Shown piece by piece: positions 46,401 through 58,700 of a stretch of DNA of 64,000 bases (position 1 is the first letter of the stretch; each line of letters opens with the position of its first letter). Made by a program: the position numbers and the translations under genes. The DNA comes from Fragilariopsis cylindrus CCMP1102 (taxonomy: Eukaryota; Bacillariophyta; Bacillariophyceae; Bacillariales; Bacillariaceae), in assembly GCA_900095095.1 (NCBI GenBank), contig FMBT01000333.1, forward strand, positions 1 to 64,000, in the 5' to 3' direction. The notes beneath the pieces were generated by a model. It was not told the origin of the DNA, searched no databases, and worked only from the letters and a program-made list of their open reading frames with translations.

Positions 46401-46849
46401 AACAGCAGCAGCAGCAGCAGCAACAACAAGAAGAAGAAGAAGCAGATAATGTATTTCAACGACCAATGGAAGGACAGCAACAACAACAACTTCCTATTAT
46501 GCCACGTGAAGCGCCTGTTATTACTGAGGCACTTCCAGGAATTGGTGAAAATGCAAAAGTTGTTCCTATCAGCGAAGTTACGCAATTAGGACAACAGCAA
46601 CAGCAGCAGCAGCAACAAGAACAGCAGCAACAAGAACAGCAGCAACAAGAACAATATAATGGTAATTATGATTTTAGAGAAAAAGTGGATGTTGAATCGA
46701 AACAAAATGAGGTAATTGGACAACAACAAGATGATGAAAAATTGATACAGCAACAACCACCATCTCTTCCTCTAGATTTTTCTATGAATAAAGTGGGTAG
46801 ACCAGGATTTGGTTCAGCATTTACTACTGGTACTGCTGGTGGACTATAA
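43451..46849 (+). pseudogene. Decayed secreted protein: Cys domain, PT-rich repeats, Gln-rich C-terminus
   Basis: Collinear protein-like segments run through alternating frames. 43451-43987 has an ATG, a signal-like Ala/Thr-rich N-terminus, an acidic/basic ER repeat (REREREREREH) and RCHPDLGALSCPKQEESCQ. Acidic and Gln-rich pieces follow around 44180-44400 (DDGYTEEDENPPPQGPNYN in another frame). Next is a Cys segment at about 44720-44870 (FCTNLPQRYCEFYYPD, ECLCDKFNYQSFCD) running into PTKSPTRKPTKAPTSKPTK (about 44920-44980). A probable GTAAGT donor lies at 45015 and more PT repeats at about 45180-45230. Finally there is a 303-codon open frame at 45938-46849 with poly-Gln and MPREAPVITEALPGIGENAK. 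At least five frame changes or stops separate the segments, far more than introns can explain. The ancestor resembled a wall-associated PT-repeat protein (inference). Confidence 0.55.
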
Positions 46850-47443
46850 GAAAATAAAGAATCGAAAATATTCGTATAGTTTCTGCATATTATTACACTG
46901 TACACTATTATATATAGATAATTGATGCATTTATTATAAACTCAAAAATTTAATATCTGATGAATTTTACCTTGCAAATACCTATTATACTTAGCTTCTC
47001 AATAAACGGTCGATCCGACACGACACTCCTTATTTAAAATGTCACTAGAATACAATCTATTAATACTAATCCTCCCGTTTTATAATCTTGCGTTATATTA
47101 TAGCGAATGCATTCGTTTCGTGTTGACAATTACAGTGTTTCTAGAACTACTACAACCGTCAGCTCGTTACTTTGTCTAAGCTCGATATCATTCCGCTTTT
47201 TCGCCGTTCAATGAGCGCACTTTACTATATACGCGGCTGCTGACCATCCTATCGGATAGACAGCAGGTATTGTTACGTCAATTATTTTTTTCCTTCGAAG
47301 CCTTACATTTGTTATGAAACATGCAGTAGCGAGAAGAATGAAATGAATCTTGACAAGAAGATATTGTGAGAGCGTAGACAACAAACTGACTCCGTTGGGC
47401 CATCAATTACTGGTTCATTGACAACACCATGGTTGTCAAACAA

Positions 47444-47483
<40 letters not shown>

Positions 47484-47751
47484 CATATAAAAATACTGTA
47501 AGCACACACCATCTCGCTTTTATACCGAATTCTAATTGATTCTGCAAAACACGATCGGTCAGTAAAATAGAACTCAATGTTTTGGATTTTTCAATATACA
47601 AGCACTAACATTATTTAATGTACTTTTATTATCATCTTGACGAGTACTTTAGTTGAATCTGTTATTACAGTACAATTGTAGAACATGTTCAGCACATTAA
47701 CTAAAATCGTATAGATTTAATAAGTGGTGTACTTAAATTTAATTATTTAAG
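46850..47751. other. Intergenic with (CA)n run
   Basis: No gene supported. A (CA)n microsatellite lies at about 47446-47478. A TTATTTAAG just before 47752 could be a splice acceptor for the HMG-box exon. Confidence 0.45.
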
Positions 47752-48401
47752 CTCGTAAATATCATCCCTCGTTTTGGAAGAAGCGGTATTATAAGGATCC
47801 ATTAGCACCGAAAATACCTCGATCAGCATTCCTTTCATTTTCAAATTCAAATCGATCAAAGGTTAAGTCAGAAAATGAAGATTCTACTTATGCTGAAATA
47901 ACAGGAATATTAGCAACTATGTGGAAAGAAACTTGCCCTCGTGAAGAAAGGAGAAAATACATTGACGAAGAATTAAGACTAAGACAGGATTATAGAATTG
48001 AAATGCATAAACAAGATGCATTCCTTACAGAAGAAGCATCCACACTCAAACGACCGCCATCAGCACTCATTTCGATTACAGAGTCAAATCGATCATGGAA
48101 AATGCATAAACTAAATGAATTTGATACATCAAGAGATCAACGTGAAAATGAAGCAATCGTATCAGCATCTGCAGGATCAGGCAATCATACGATATCGTTA
48201 TACCAGCGGATCGTAAGTAATAACTCTTTGTATACGGCTGCTACTACACTATGCACAACTACCAAGTATATCACCAATATTCCCAGTGCTAAAACCACAT
48301 CAAAGACGAATATCATTCGCCTCATCGCATGGGCAACTGTAACACGTGCAGCAGGTTTAGGTTTAGGTACATGCACATGTGCAGGTGCAGCAGGTACATG
48401 A
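47752..48401 (+). CDS. HMG-box protein, 3' part only (possible gene fragment)
   Basis: The frame read from just after a TTAAG possible acceptor encodes a typical HMG-box: DPLAPKIPRSAFLSFSNSN (helix 1 with the usual Pro and Phe), RSKVKSENEDSTYAEITGIL (helix 2), then MWKETCPREERRKYIDEE and LRLRQDYRIEM (helix 3). HMG boxes bend DNA in chromatin proteins and transcription factors. After the box, the remaining about 110 residues are low-complexity Ser/Thr/Ala and do not resemble a conserved tail. An in-frame TAA at 47748 precedes the box, and I find no 5' exon with an ATG. It may be the last exon of a spliced gene or a truncated copy. The only internal ATG (47919) lies inside helix 2/3 and would not give a functional box. 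Confidence 0.55.
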
Positions 48402-49160
48402 GGAGTAGAATTAGACCGAATATTGTCACTCACTCTGTAGATCATGCAGGTCCATTATCAAAAAATCCATCCTAATTATCATCGTCTTTATTGTCGTTTA
48501 TTGTACAAAACAATCAAACTTCCTGTTGATTCATTCGATTGATTCTTGCTTTTGATTCGATTCAGTCGTGTTTAAGTTCATTCCCACATGACATACTGTC
48601 ACTCAATCACGCAACGACATCCCGTTATGAATTTCTGGTCGCGCTTACGCATAGATCTAATATTTAAATTTAAAAAAGATATCAACATTTATTTATTTCC
48701 CTCCTCACATTTTATTTTATCGTACACTGTATGACAGCCATCGTATATTTCGAGAATAGATAAAACGGTCGGTTTTTTCTTCTTTAGTTTAGTGTTACAT
48801 TACAATATTAGTACTGTAGAGTAGGCTTATTGATGGATGCAACGGAGGGAATGAATGAATCGAGAATTTAGCTACTGTATAATACGAATAAACGTACCGC
48901 CATATTGAAAAGGAAGTGAAAGTGAAGTGATTTGAATCGACTACTACCGTAAAACCAATTCGCAAACAATAAAGTAAGTAAGTGATTTTGCTGGATTGAT
49001 GGATGCTCCAAACTATACCAAACCAAACAACAACGATCACTTACTAGATCGATCGATCGAATTCGATTCGATTCCACAGAATTCAGATTTGATTTTCATT
49101 CCTTTCTTTTTTCCTTACAACAATAATTGTACACACGATAAATTTCAAGTACAGTATACA
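48402..49160. other. Intergenic, 5' region of the sulfatase fusion gene
   Basis: AT-rich. The frame of the downstream gene is open back to 48996 with an ATG at 48999, which is an alternative start. Nothing else recognised. Confidence 0.4.
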
Positions 49161-52100
49161 ATGATGATGACGCACTACTACACGACTACGACTACAACCA
49201 CAACGACAATACGACGATCATTATGTCAGCAGCAGCAGCAACATCGTCGTCAGCAGCAGCAGCGTAGAAGGAAACGTTTTTTATTATTATCAACAGGAGT
49301 AGTAGTAATAGTTTCGGTATTGCCTTTTATTCTTCTCTTAATGATGTCAGTAACAGCTGCAGCTGCTTCTGCTACTGATTCTGCTAATACTACAGACAAC
49401 ACGTACGACAATGATAATGATAATGCCGACATTATCCTCTCCACACCGGTACCGGAAAATATCAGTCAATCATTATTCCAACCACCACCAAAGCAGCAGT
49501 TGCAAAAGCAACAGCAGCGTAATAATAGTCAGCAACAAAGACGAATAGTACAACAACCTAACAAGCAACAACACCAACAACAAGAATACAACAACAACAA
49601 CAATTATAAAGCATTTATCTCATTAGAAGAATTACAAAATGCTGTAGATATTGTATTAGAATATCGTTCGACAGGTCATCGTCCTAGTTTTACTTCAAGT
49701 AGTAATAATAATAACAAAAAGAAACAACAAGCTGATGATGTTATTATCAGTAGCAGTTCTTCTTCGTTGTTGTCGTCGTCGTCTTCTTCTACTTTATTAT
49801 CATCTACATCTACAACGATCAATGACATTAATGATTGGTATGGACCAATCGAACTATGGAATGTCTCATTACTCACCGATTTTCACAGATTATTTAATAT
49901 CAAACGCAATCCACACTATGTTGGTAACTATAATTCCACCTATGATTTAGATTTAAGTTTATGGTCCATCGGTGGTGATACTTCAACCAATAATATTATA
50001 TTCGCTGATATGTTTTATGGTTGTACTTACATGAATTTTAATGTTGGATTATGGAATACATCGAAAGTTAGTCAATTTCAAGGGATGTTTGAATTAACGA
50101 CTAAATTTCAAGGTATAGGGTTAGAACATTGGGATGTATCCTCTGGTAAAATGTTCATGTCCATGTTTTCAAGTGCTACAGGATTATTATTAAATAATAA
50201 TTTAGATTTATCGAATTGGAAACCAGGATTAGCAGTATATCAAAATCAAAAACAATCACAGTCACAGTCACAGTCCCGCCAACTAATATCATTCAAGAAT
50301 ATGTTTCGTGATTCATCTTATAGTGGTAATCTATGCAATTGGAAACAAACTCTAGATCCATCGAAAGTGGATGTGAATATTGAAGTTGAGGGTATGTTTT
50401 CTGGTAGTCATTGTACCAATCAAAATGATCCAACTTTTATTATGACAGAAACAGGAACCGGTGGTATGAATAAAGATTTTATAAAGAAATGGGATCCAAC
50501 AACGTCATTTTGTAGTGATTCTTGTGGAAATATTGATGAGAGTGAGAGTGTTGTTCACTGCAGTGACTACAATGGGGGTGGTAGTACTGCTGCGAAGAAT
50601 GGCACGCTGACAGGAACAGCTGCAGCTGCTTCTGGGATGGGCACAAAAACGGGAGCTGCTGCAGGGACTACTTCGAATAATGATGGCAGTTTTCCAGTTA
50701 CAGTTACAGGCTCCTATACAGGTACAACTACAACTACTACTCCCATCACCGAAGAATCATCTACTTCGAATAATGATGGCAGTTTTCCAACAGCAATTAA
50801 CGGACGACATGAGGGAACACACCCCACAGTTATAGGCTCCAATACAGGTACAACTACAACTCCCATGACTGAATCATCAACCTCGTCAACAACAGCGTTC
50901 GATGAAGATAATAATCACAATGATAGTAGCAATACTACCACTGGCAGTCACAGCAATAATAGTAATGCTAAAGATGATAATAATAGTAACAGTAATTATT
51001 CTCAAGAACAAGAACAAGATAATGGCTCCTCTGATTCTTCGAATTCAAATTCAAAATTTCAAAAACCAAATATATTATTGATAATGACCGATCAACAACG
51101 ATTTGATACCATACGATATATACAAGATACATTACGTCGATATGATCCCTATTACAAGATTCAGACACCAAATCTAGATCTTTTACTTCAAAGTGGTGTT
51201 TATTTTAAAAATGCTTATTGTCAATGTCCAGTCTGTGGTCCATCACGTACCTCATTACGAACAGGATGTACTATTGAACGAACTGGTATACAGCATAATG
51301 ATTTAATCACAGAATATAATTCAATGAATAATGGTCAACAAAAAACAAAACAACGTGTGGAACAACTACAATCCATTGATGAAATATTAGTGGATTCATT
51401 AGGATATAATAATAGTGGGAATCATTATTATGGTAAATTTCATATGCCGGATGTATTAGCGAAAAGTATTACTACAAATGATTATGATTATGTGACAAAA
51501 GAACATTATTTTAAACTTGATAGTAATGGGCAAAAATTACGTCGATATCTACAACATTCGGCATCCTTAGGTGAAATACAATCGTTACCAGTCACAACCG
51601 AATCAATGTTGGAGGGTGAACAACTCGAGACATATTCAGATCAACCCTATTATCCAATTGATTTAGATACAAGATCACGGTATTCATCAATCACAAATAC
51701 ACCATTGAAACGATCCGAAGGATTTGAATCCTATGAAATAAGTCAGTCCAATCAAATGGGTGTATATGCACATCCCTATAATTATACATCCACATTTTAT
51801 ACAGGTGATATTGCCAACAAGGCATTAAAAAAATTATTACTAAATCAAAAACAACAACAGCAACAAGATGGTGGTGGTGGTGGTGATAATTTTGCGTCGT
51901 CTGCAGTAGTACCACCATTATTATTTGATCCATGGTTCTTAACAGTATCATTCCATAGGTAAGTTATCCATCATACAAGCAAAGCATTAAGTGCTGATCC
52001 ATCCGAGTCGAGTGGTTCTCATACTAGCCAGTACAGTAGCTATTGTTCCTAGTCTCGCACACGTGGGTTCCGAACTACTTCCTCCGTGCAACGCTTAATT

Positions 52101-54218
52101 CACGCGCGCTATCGTTTGAAAATTTCCAATCAACATGAAATTAAAAAACTCTTCGTGCTTTAGCGCGTCTTAATAGCGTTGCCCGGAGGAAGTACAGACA
52201 GAATTGGATTCCTCTATAATAGCTGTTCGTATGATTGTCTTGATCTATACCCAAAATGCCTTCTGTTTGTTTCTCTCATCCTCTCTCTTTCTATCCTCCA
52301 CTATCTATCCCGATACTGTACTGTTGGTTCTTACTGTACCGTACGTTGCATCTTGTCTGATACGCAGTCCACATCCACCAATGATCCCAAGTTGGGAATA
52401 CTTGGAAAAATATTGGAGGAATCAACATAATTTATTTACACCTCAAAATAAGAATGAGAATACATATATGAATGAATTTGATAATAGGAATAGTAGAAAT
52501 CAAAATGAGAGTACTTTTGATCATATGAGTGATACATCCTACTCCACAATAACAAGAAAAATACCAGAATATGCAAGTGATGAATTGATAAAAGAATGGA
52601 CAGCAATATATTATGCATTGATTGAAGAAATTGATACACAAGTTGGTTTACTATTGAATACGTTAGATAGTAATGATTCTGCTTATGATGATGACGGTTA
52701 TATCAAAAACAATACATTAATTGTTTTTACATCCGATCATGGTAAGTACCGTAAGCCTCCTCTTTATTTTTATTCGTCGTTTATTTATTGTTATAATATA
52801 AACACTCACAACATAATAATACTGTATACACTATCCCTCATATTTTTTCATTTATATATCCTTTAGGTGAAATGTTAGGTAGTCATGGAAAACGTGATAA
52901 GAATAATTTTTTTGAAGAATCATCACGTGTACCATTATTTATGTCCTATCCATCTCACATACAAGCAGGTACAGAAATCAATGATATGGTGGGACATATT
53001 GATGTCTTTGCTACCATATTAGATTATGCAACATCCTCCGGGAATAGTAATAATAATGATATCAATAATAATAATAATAATAGTGATGGTAAATCATTAC
53101 GACCATTAATTGAAAATCGTGAGGTGAATGAACAGTATGATAATAATGTTGCTATTGTCGAATGGGATTTTAGAAAACCGATCGCAGCAGCAGAATTGAG
53201 TCAACATCAACGACCAGCAGAAGGCAGTAGTGATCCATTCTATTTAGCTGACAGGACAATCGATGAACGACCCGCATACCTTGTACGGAAAGGGTCCTAT
53301 AAATTAATGATCCAAAAATTAGCATCGTCCAAAGAATTAGATATGATGTATAATTTAGATTCGGATCCTTTTGAGGTACATAATTTAATTGGGAATAAGT
53401 ATGGACATACAATTGATCGTCCAACAGTATCAAAAGCAGAACATTTACGTTGTCTACTGTTAGACTGGATGATTCGTCATAATAATAACAGTAATAATAA
53501 TAACAATCAACATAAGGAAAATTATTATAGTGATCCGTTCTCTAATTTTGGACAAGGTACCGGTGATATAAACGAGATTCGGACAAGGCAATCATGGAAA
53601 CAAATTGGGTTTTGGGTTTCCGATACACACCTGAATTTTAATTCCATTGCATGGAACAATTATGCCAATGATAATGCTAATGCTAATGCTAATCTCCAAC
53701 CTTCGGAAGAAACATTGCTAGCTGTTGATGATGATTCTGTTATGATATCAAGAGGAGAAATAATGTCGTTAATAATGTCCAAACCTCCAGCAGCAGCAGT
53801 AGAATGGGAAAACCCCATAACTTCACCGACACCAACAATAGGTATCCGTCATGAATATTTATATTTAGGTTCCAGAGAAGAATACGCCGTGTATGATCTG
53901 ATATCTGTTAAAATTGTTGGAGAAGATTCTATCTTCTTTCGAACAACTAACGACGCACAAGTAGTCGTAGACGACGAAAGTGCTGTACCACTAACACTAC
54001 CGATACGAATACAATATATGGATTGTTTTTATCTTCGTATATCATTTTACGTTGATGAAACAAATATTAAAGAATATCTTGAAAGGAAGAAGAATAGGAA
54101 GACAACAGCAATTCTAATGAATACATTTTTAGTTTTATCAATAACGGGCGGACGAACACAAGAAGAAGAAGTTTCTGTTGATGATATATGGATTGAATTA
54201 CATGTCGATGATTCGTAA
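49161..54218 (+). CDS. Membrane-anchored DUF285-like / type I sulfatase fusion
   Basis: Exons 49161-51958, 52368-52741 and 52867-54218. Both introns are GT-AG (GTAAGT donors) and the joins restore conserved motifs (SFH/SPHPP and SDHG/EMLGSHG). 1507 residues. I start at the ATG triplet at 49161 because a basic patch and signal anchor follow directly (RRRKR, then FLLLSTGVVVIVSVLPFILLLMM, residues about 40-62). Residues about 226-395 are a degenerate DUF285-like domain (GLWNTSKVSQFQGMFELTTKF, HWDVSSGKMFMSMF), followed by a Thr/Ser/Gly/Asn linker. The sulfatase domain starts at about 635: PNILLIMTDQQRFD (metal-binding Asp), CGPSR (692-696, Cys converted to formylglycine), GKFH (758-761), and SDHGE (1055-1059, metal and active site). 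All key residues are present, so it is probably active on sulfate esters, perhaps cell-surface polysaccharide. Confidence 0.85.
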
Positions 54219-54491
54219 TTCATTCGGCGCACACACCTAGTTTCGAGACCCGGCTTCATGCCCCTTGTTGAGGTATGAAGGTGTGCTTGTTATTGAGTTT
54301 GTGATTGAATAAAATTATGTGATTTTTTTAAATTATTTTCGAATTGATTTCGGGGGAGACAAAGGAGGGAGACAAACATCTAATAATTTTAGTATTTATT
54401 TAAGAGGGGGAAAAGAATTAAAGCTAACATAGCACCTATTATTCTATTTTTTATTTTTTTTTCTGTGCGTGTAGGATTTTCATATTGACGA

Positions 54492-57400
54492 TTATAAAAA
54501 ATGTTGCTGCTGTTGTTGTTGTAATTGTGTTTGGCGTCTCATATTACGAAAATCATGTGTAATTTTATCATGAGCCTTTTCACGTGTTGCTATTAACCAT
54601 GGTCCTGCATCAAATAATAACGATAATTGTTGCTGTTCATATTGCTGTTGTTTGTCATTGTCGTCGTTCTGGTTGTTATCATTTCTATGATTGTTGTCCT
54701 CGGAATGATTCGTTCTGGCTTCTTGCGCTGTATCTTTAGAAGCATTATCACTACTAGTGGCAGTAATCTTCTTTTTCTTTTCTTTATATAGAAACCGAGC
54801 GCCATTACCACCACCACCAACAACGTTGTTAGCAGTTGCAGCAGCAGCAACAGATGATGATGATGATGATGGTGATAATGGTGTTGATGGTGTGGATGTT
54901 TTTCCTCCCAAATGTTTTTTAATACCTAATAATTCATTTAACATTCGATCCACAACCCTCATCCGTTCAAAGCGATTTGCTAATTCATACTGTTCACGTT
55001 CATTATTTAATGATAATTTAAATGCTATATTACCAGGATGAAATTTATTCCACTGTCTACGTACAATAAATAGCAGTAGTAGTTAGTAGATATCGATTTT
55101 TAAGAAAAAGAAAAAATGAGAATTGAGTTAAGGTGAGTTGAGTTGAGTACTGTAGGTGAGTAATTCCATTCGATACAGTACTGTATATATGCATGTGTGC
55201 GTGTATGTCTTGTAATTACTTTACTTTACTTACCCTTTCCCCATGATGATATCTTTTGATTTTGGTCTTAAAACTTCAATGATACCATCAGTATTAATTC
55301 TATCAGGACCATCAGTGTTATTGACGTCATAATCAGTAGGATATATCGATGACATCCTAGTGGCAGGTACAGCAGCAGCAGCTGTCGCCATTATCATTCC
55401 ATTATTCTCGTTATTCGTGATATTGATGTCAGTCAATGCACCTCCACCTCCATCACCGCCATCATCATCATCATTACCATCATTAAAGAACGACGTGGAC
55501 ATATCGTTGTTGTCATCATCTTCTTTTAATAATTCCGGAAATAATGAGAATGACATATTTGATATAGAACTATTAGTAGTAGTACTAATACTTGCTGTTA
55601 AACTCATCCATAATGATTCTTCGATGGCTGCTCCATTGTTTAATTGCTTCTGTTGATGTTGCTGTTGCTGTTGATCGCTGCTCATCACGATGCTATTATT
55701 GTTATTATCTAGATCTACATTATTATCAATATTGTAGTTCGAGTCAACATTATTATCAATGTTATTAATTACATCTTGTTTTTCGCGTTCATCAATTGCG
55801 TCTAATATAGCTTGATGGAATTCTACATTAATTTTACCTGTATTTTCATTTATCGGTATTGTTTGACGTGGTATTCTATATACAGTAGTCAATAAGATCG
55901 AGAAAAGAAATGAAAGGAAGATTGCAAAAAGTAAGGAAAATGTGAGTGAAAAGTACGACAGCAGAACAGCAGAGCAGTAGAACAGAGGACCATCTTCCGC
56001 TCGGCAAGATAAAAAAATTGTTTGGAAAAAATAAAATTGCCAGACCCCCATTTTCGCTTAATGATTTTTCATTAAGCAATCATTGAGCAAAACCGCGCGC
56101 GAGTAAGGGTGCCAGGGGAATAATTGTAATGTTTAATGAAATTTTTAACTCGCCGAGCGGAAGCTGGTCCAGTAGAAAAGCAGAACAGCGTAGCAGCATA
56201 ATAGACAAACGTACCCAAATGTCATTAATATATATAACAATTCCTTATGTGGATTAAAGGTAATATTGTTGCTGTTACTGCTATGCTCAGTAGGATTAGC
56301 ATAATGACATCGGAATCGTGCAGCACTAAATGATGACATATGACTTGCTAATTTTTCAAACTGTATATGTAACAATGGATGATCATAACAAAAATGACGT
56401 GCAACACCACGTAAATGTCCTGACATACCAACCTTAACTATTTGACCAAGTAATGGATCAGAATTTTTTATATATTCACCAAAAATACCATTGCTATCTA
56501 TATTCCGATCATTTTGTGGTGTAAATTCAGTTAATGCAGAATAACCAATAACAACCATTCCTGCCTTTTGAATGGATTCATCTCTGGACCAGACATTACA
56601 ACAATATAGGTAGGCTCTTGATACTAACGATGGATCAATTTTATAATCGGATAGTGCTTTCCCAAATATACATACTATGGCACGTTTGGCTCGATCTCTC
56701 ATCCCACATAATTGGAAAAAACCACTTTGTTTCCATAGTCTTAAATCTTGTACCGAAAAATCAGATAACCGTAAATCTCTACCTAAACAGTCATAATTAT
56801 TACTATCAACATTGTTGTTATTGTTGTTGTTACTGTTACTGTTACTGTTGCTACTATTGCTACTGTTGTTACGGTTGTTACGGTTGTTACGAATGTTATT
56901 ATTATTATAACCATTATCACAAAAGAATTCTTTTTTTAAATCAAAAAAACGTATCATTCGTTCAGCACCTAATTTAGTATCATATCGATCAGCTCTTAAA
57001 AATTTAATTCTTTGATTGTATACATAATTTGAATCTTGTTGTTTTGCCATATGCAATCCAATACCAATAGTTTTTTTCAAACCATCAACCTTTTTTTCCT
57101 TTTCATGTTCTATTAAAAGTTCATTTACGTAATGATCTAATTCGTCTAGAAGTAGTTCAAGTTTCGCAGGATCTTTTTCAATATTATTTTGTATATGTAT
57201 ATCATTTGTGGATGCATCAAAGTATTCATCATCAAGTGGTATACCATGAAGATCAAATGTAGCATTTTCACGATCACGGACACTCATTTTATTAAGACGT
57301 TGTGTCAATGATGAAATTTCATTTGCAGCAGTACTTGCCGCTGCTGTTGTTCCTGTTCCTTGACTATTATTGTTACTTGTTCTATTACTTTTATACTCAT

Positions 57401-57791
57401 CGTCGTCTTCCGTTAATGTACCATCTTCTTGATCATCACAACGGTCGTGTCTTCTTTTGAGGTTAGTAGTATTCTTATTAGTATTCTTATTAGTATTATT
57501 ATTAGTATCATTATTAGTATTATTGTAGTTCGAATCTGTATCAACACTACTACCTCCTCCTCCTCCTCCTCCTCCATCACCACCACCACAACTACCATTC
57601 TCATCGGAAACGATTGACGTAAACGATGAGGAACCTCTATAAGCAGCAGCAGGGATGGCAGCGGGAACAGCAGCAGCAGTATCGTCAATTATTGTTGTTG
57701 TTGTTGTTGTTGTTGTAGCAGTCGACATGAAGTACTTATTGCTACTGTTATTTCTGTCATCGTCATTGTCGTCATTCATATTCCTCATCAT
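54492..57791 (-). CDS. Diatom-type CRAL-TRIO-like / DUF6824 protein
   Basis: Minus strand, three exons: 57791-56215, 55875-55234, 55056-54492. Both introns are GT-AG and the joins keep phase (LLYILMTFG/IPRQTIPI and DIIMGKG/QWNKFHPGN). 927 residues. The N-terminal 160 are Asn/Asp/Thr/Ala-rich. Then comes a domain I recognise as CRAL-TRIO-like in diatoms: SVRDRENATFDLHGI, IKFLRADRYDTKLGAERMI, FFDLKKEFF, LWKQSGFFQL, RDRAKRAIV, then FNPHKELLYILMTFGIPRQT. A disordered linker leads to the DUF6824-type motif SKDIIMGKGQWNKFHPGN (about 732-749) and NNEREQYELANRFERMRVV. The family is highly expanded in diatoms (from memory). Lipid binding for the first part and DNA-related roles for the second are suggested, not proven. 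It is convergent with the sulfatase gene (273 bp apart). Intron 1 contains a 184-bp MITE. Confidence 0.85.
55987..56170. mobile_element. 184-bp MITE with 19-bp terminal inverted repeats, in intron 1 of the 54492-57791 gene
   Basis: The left end is GGACCATCTTCCGCTCGGC (55987-56005). The right end GCCGAGCGGAAGCTGGTCC (56152-56170) is its reverse complement with one mismatch. There is no ORF. Flanks AGTAGAACAGA (55976-55986) and AGTAGAAAAGC (56171-56181) match at 9 of 11 positions. This could be a long target-site duplication of the Mutator kind, although the flank is rich in AGCAGAACAG words. The same left end occurs at 20146. Confidence 0.85.
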
Positions 57792-58668
57792 TATTTAAAT
57801 TAATTTATTGGATGGATGGATGAATGAATGAATGGATGGACGTGGCTATTATGATGCGTTATTAGCGTGGCTTTTTTGTCTATAACAAAAAGTAGGAAAA
57901 GAGAAAGAAGAGACAAAAAAAACCGCTGGTGAGACATACAACACAAATATCGAAATAAAAAGGAATCAATCAACTAGAACTAAAACTCCAAACTCTAACC
58001 TCCGACTAACTATTCTTCGCAAGTATGGATTGTCTTTGTCTTTTTGTATGTTGAGGTTGAGGTTGAGAGTTGAGGTGGAATGGAATGGGAAAACGGATTT
58101 CAATTCAATTCAATTCATTTCAATTCTATTCAATTCAAATTCCATCTAAAGTATTGTTACTGGTGAGTGAGGAAACCGATGACGTGACGTCCTCTCTACG
58201 GACGTCGTTGCGACTAGCGATGTTGGGGATCAGCAAGCTCGTCGACTGACTTCATTCGGACAGAGCTCCTATCATGCGGAGGACCGAACACGAGAATAGT
58301 AGCTGTATGGTCGGCCTCCTTTGTTGATCACAACGACTTGACTTTTAGAGTTGAGGACGCCTAGCCTTGGCCAGATGATAGTTGATATATATCCTTATGT
58401 ATGGCCATTGATTGTTTTTTAAGTCCATATTCCTTCTTCTCGTTATTATTGTGTGGTGTGTTTTTTGTAGTAGTGTCGTGTTGCCGATCAACACATAGCC
58501 TTTTTCCTCCTGCCTCTATGTCTTTTCTCTCTCTCTATCTATCTATCTCTCTATCTATCTCTATTTCTCAATGCGTTATCTTGATATTATTTGATTTGAT
58601 TTGATTTGATTTGATTTGATTTGATCATGATCATGATCTTGACGCTCCGCTGCTTTAATTATTACCTG

Positions 58669-58700
<32 letters not shown>

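Noticed and set aside
54230-54290. TTCGAGACCCGG string resembling a tRNA T-loop
   Set aside because: No matching acceptor, D or anticodon stems can be drawn around it.
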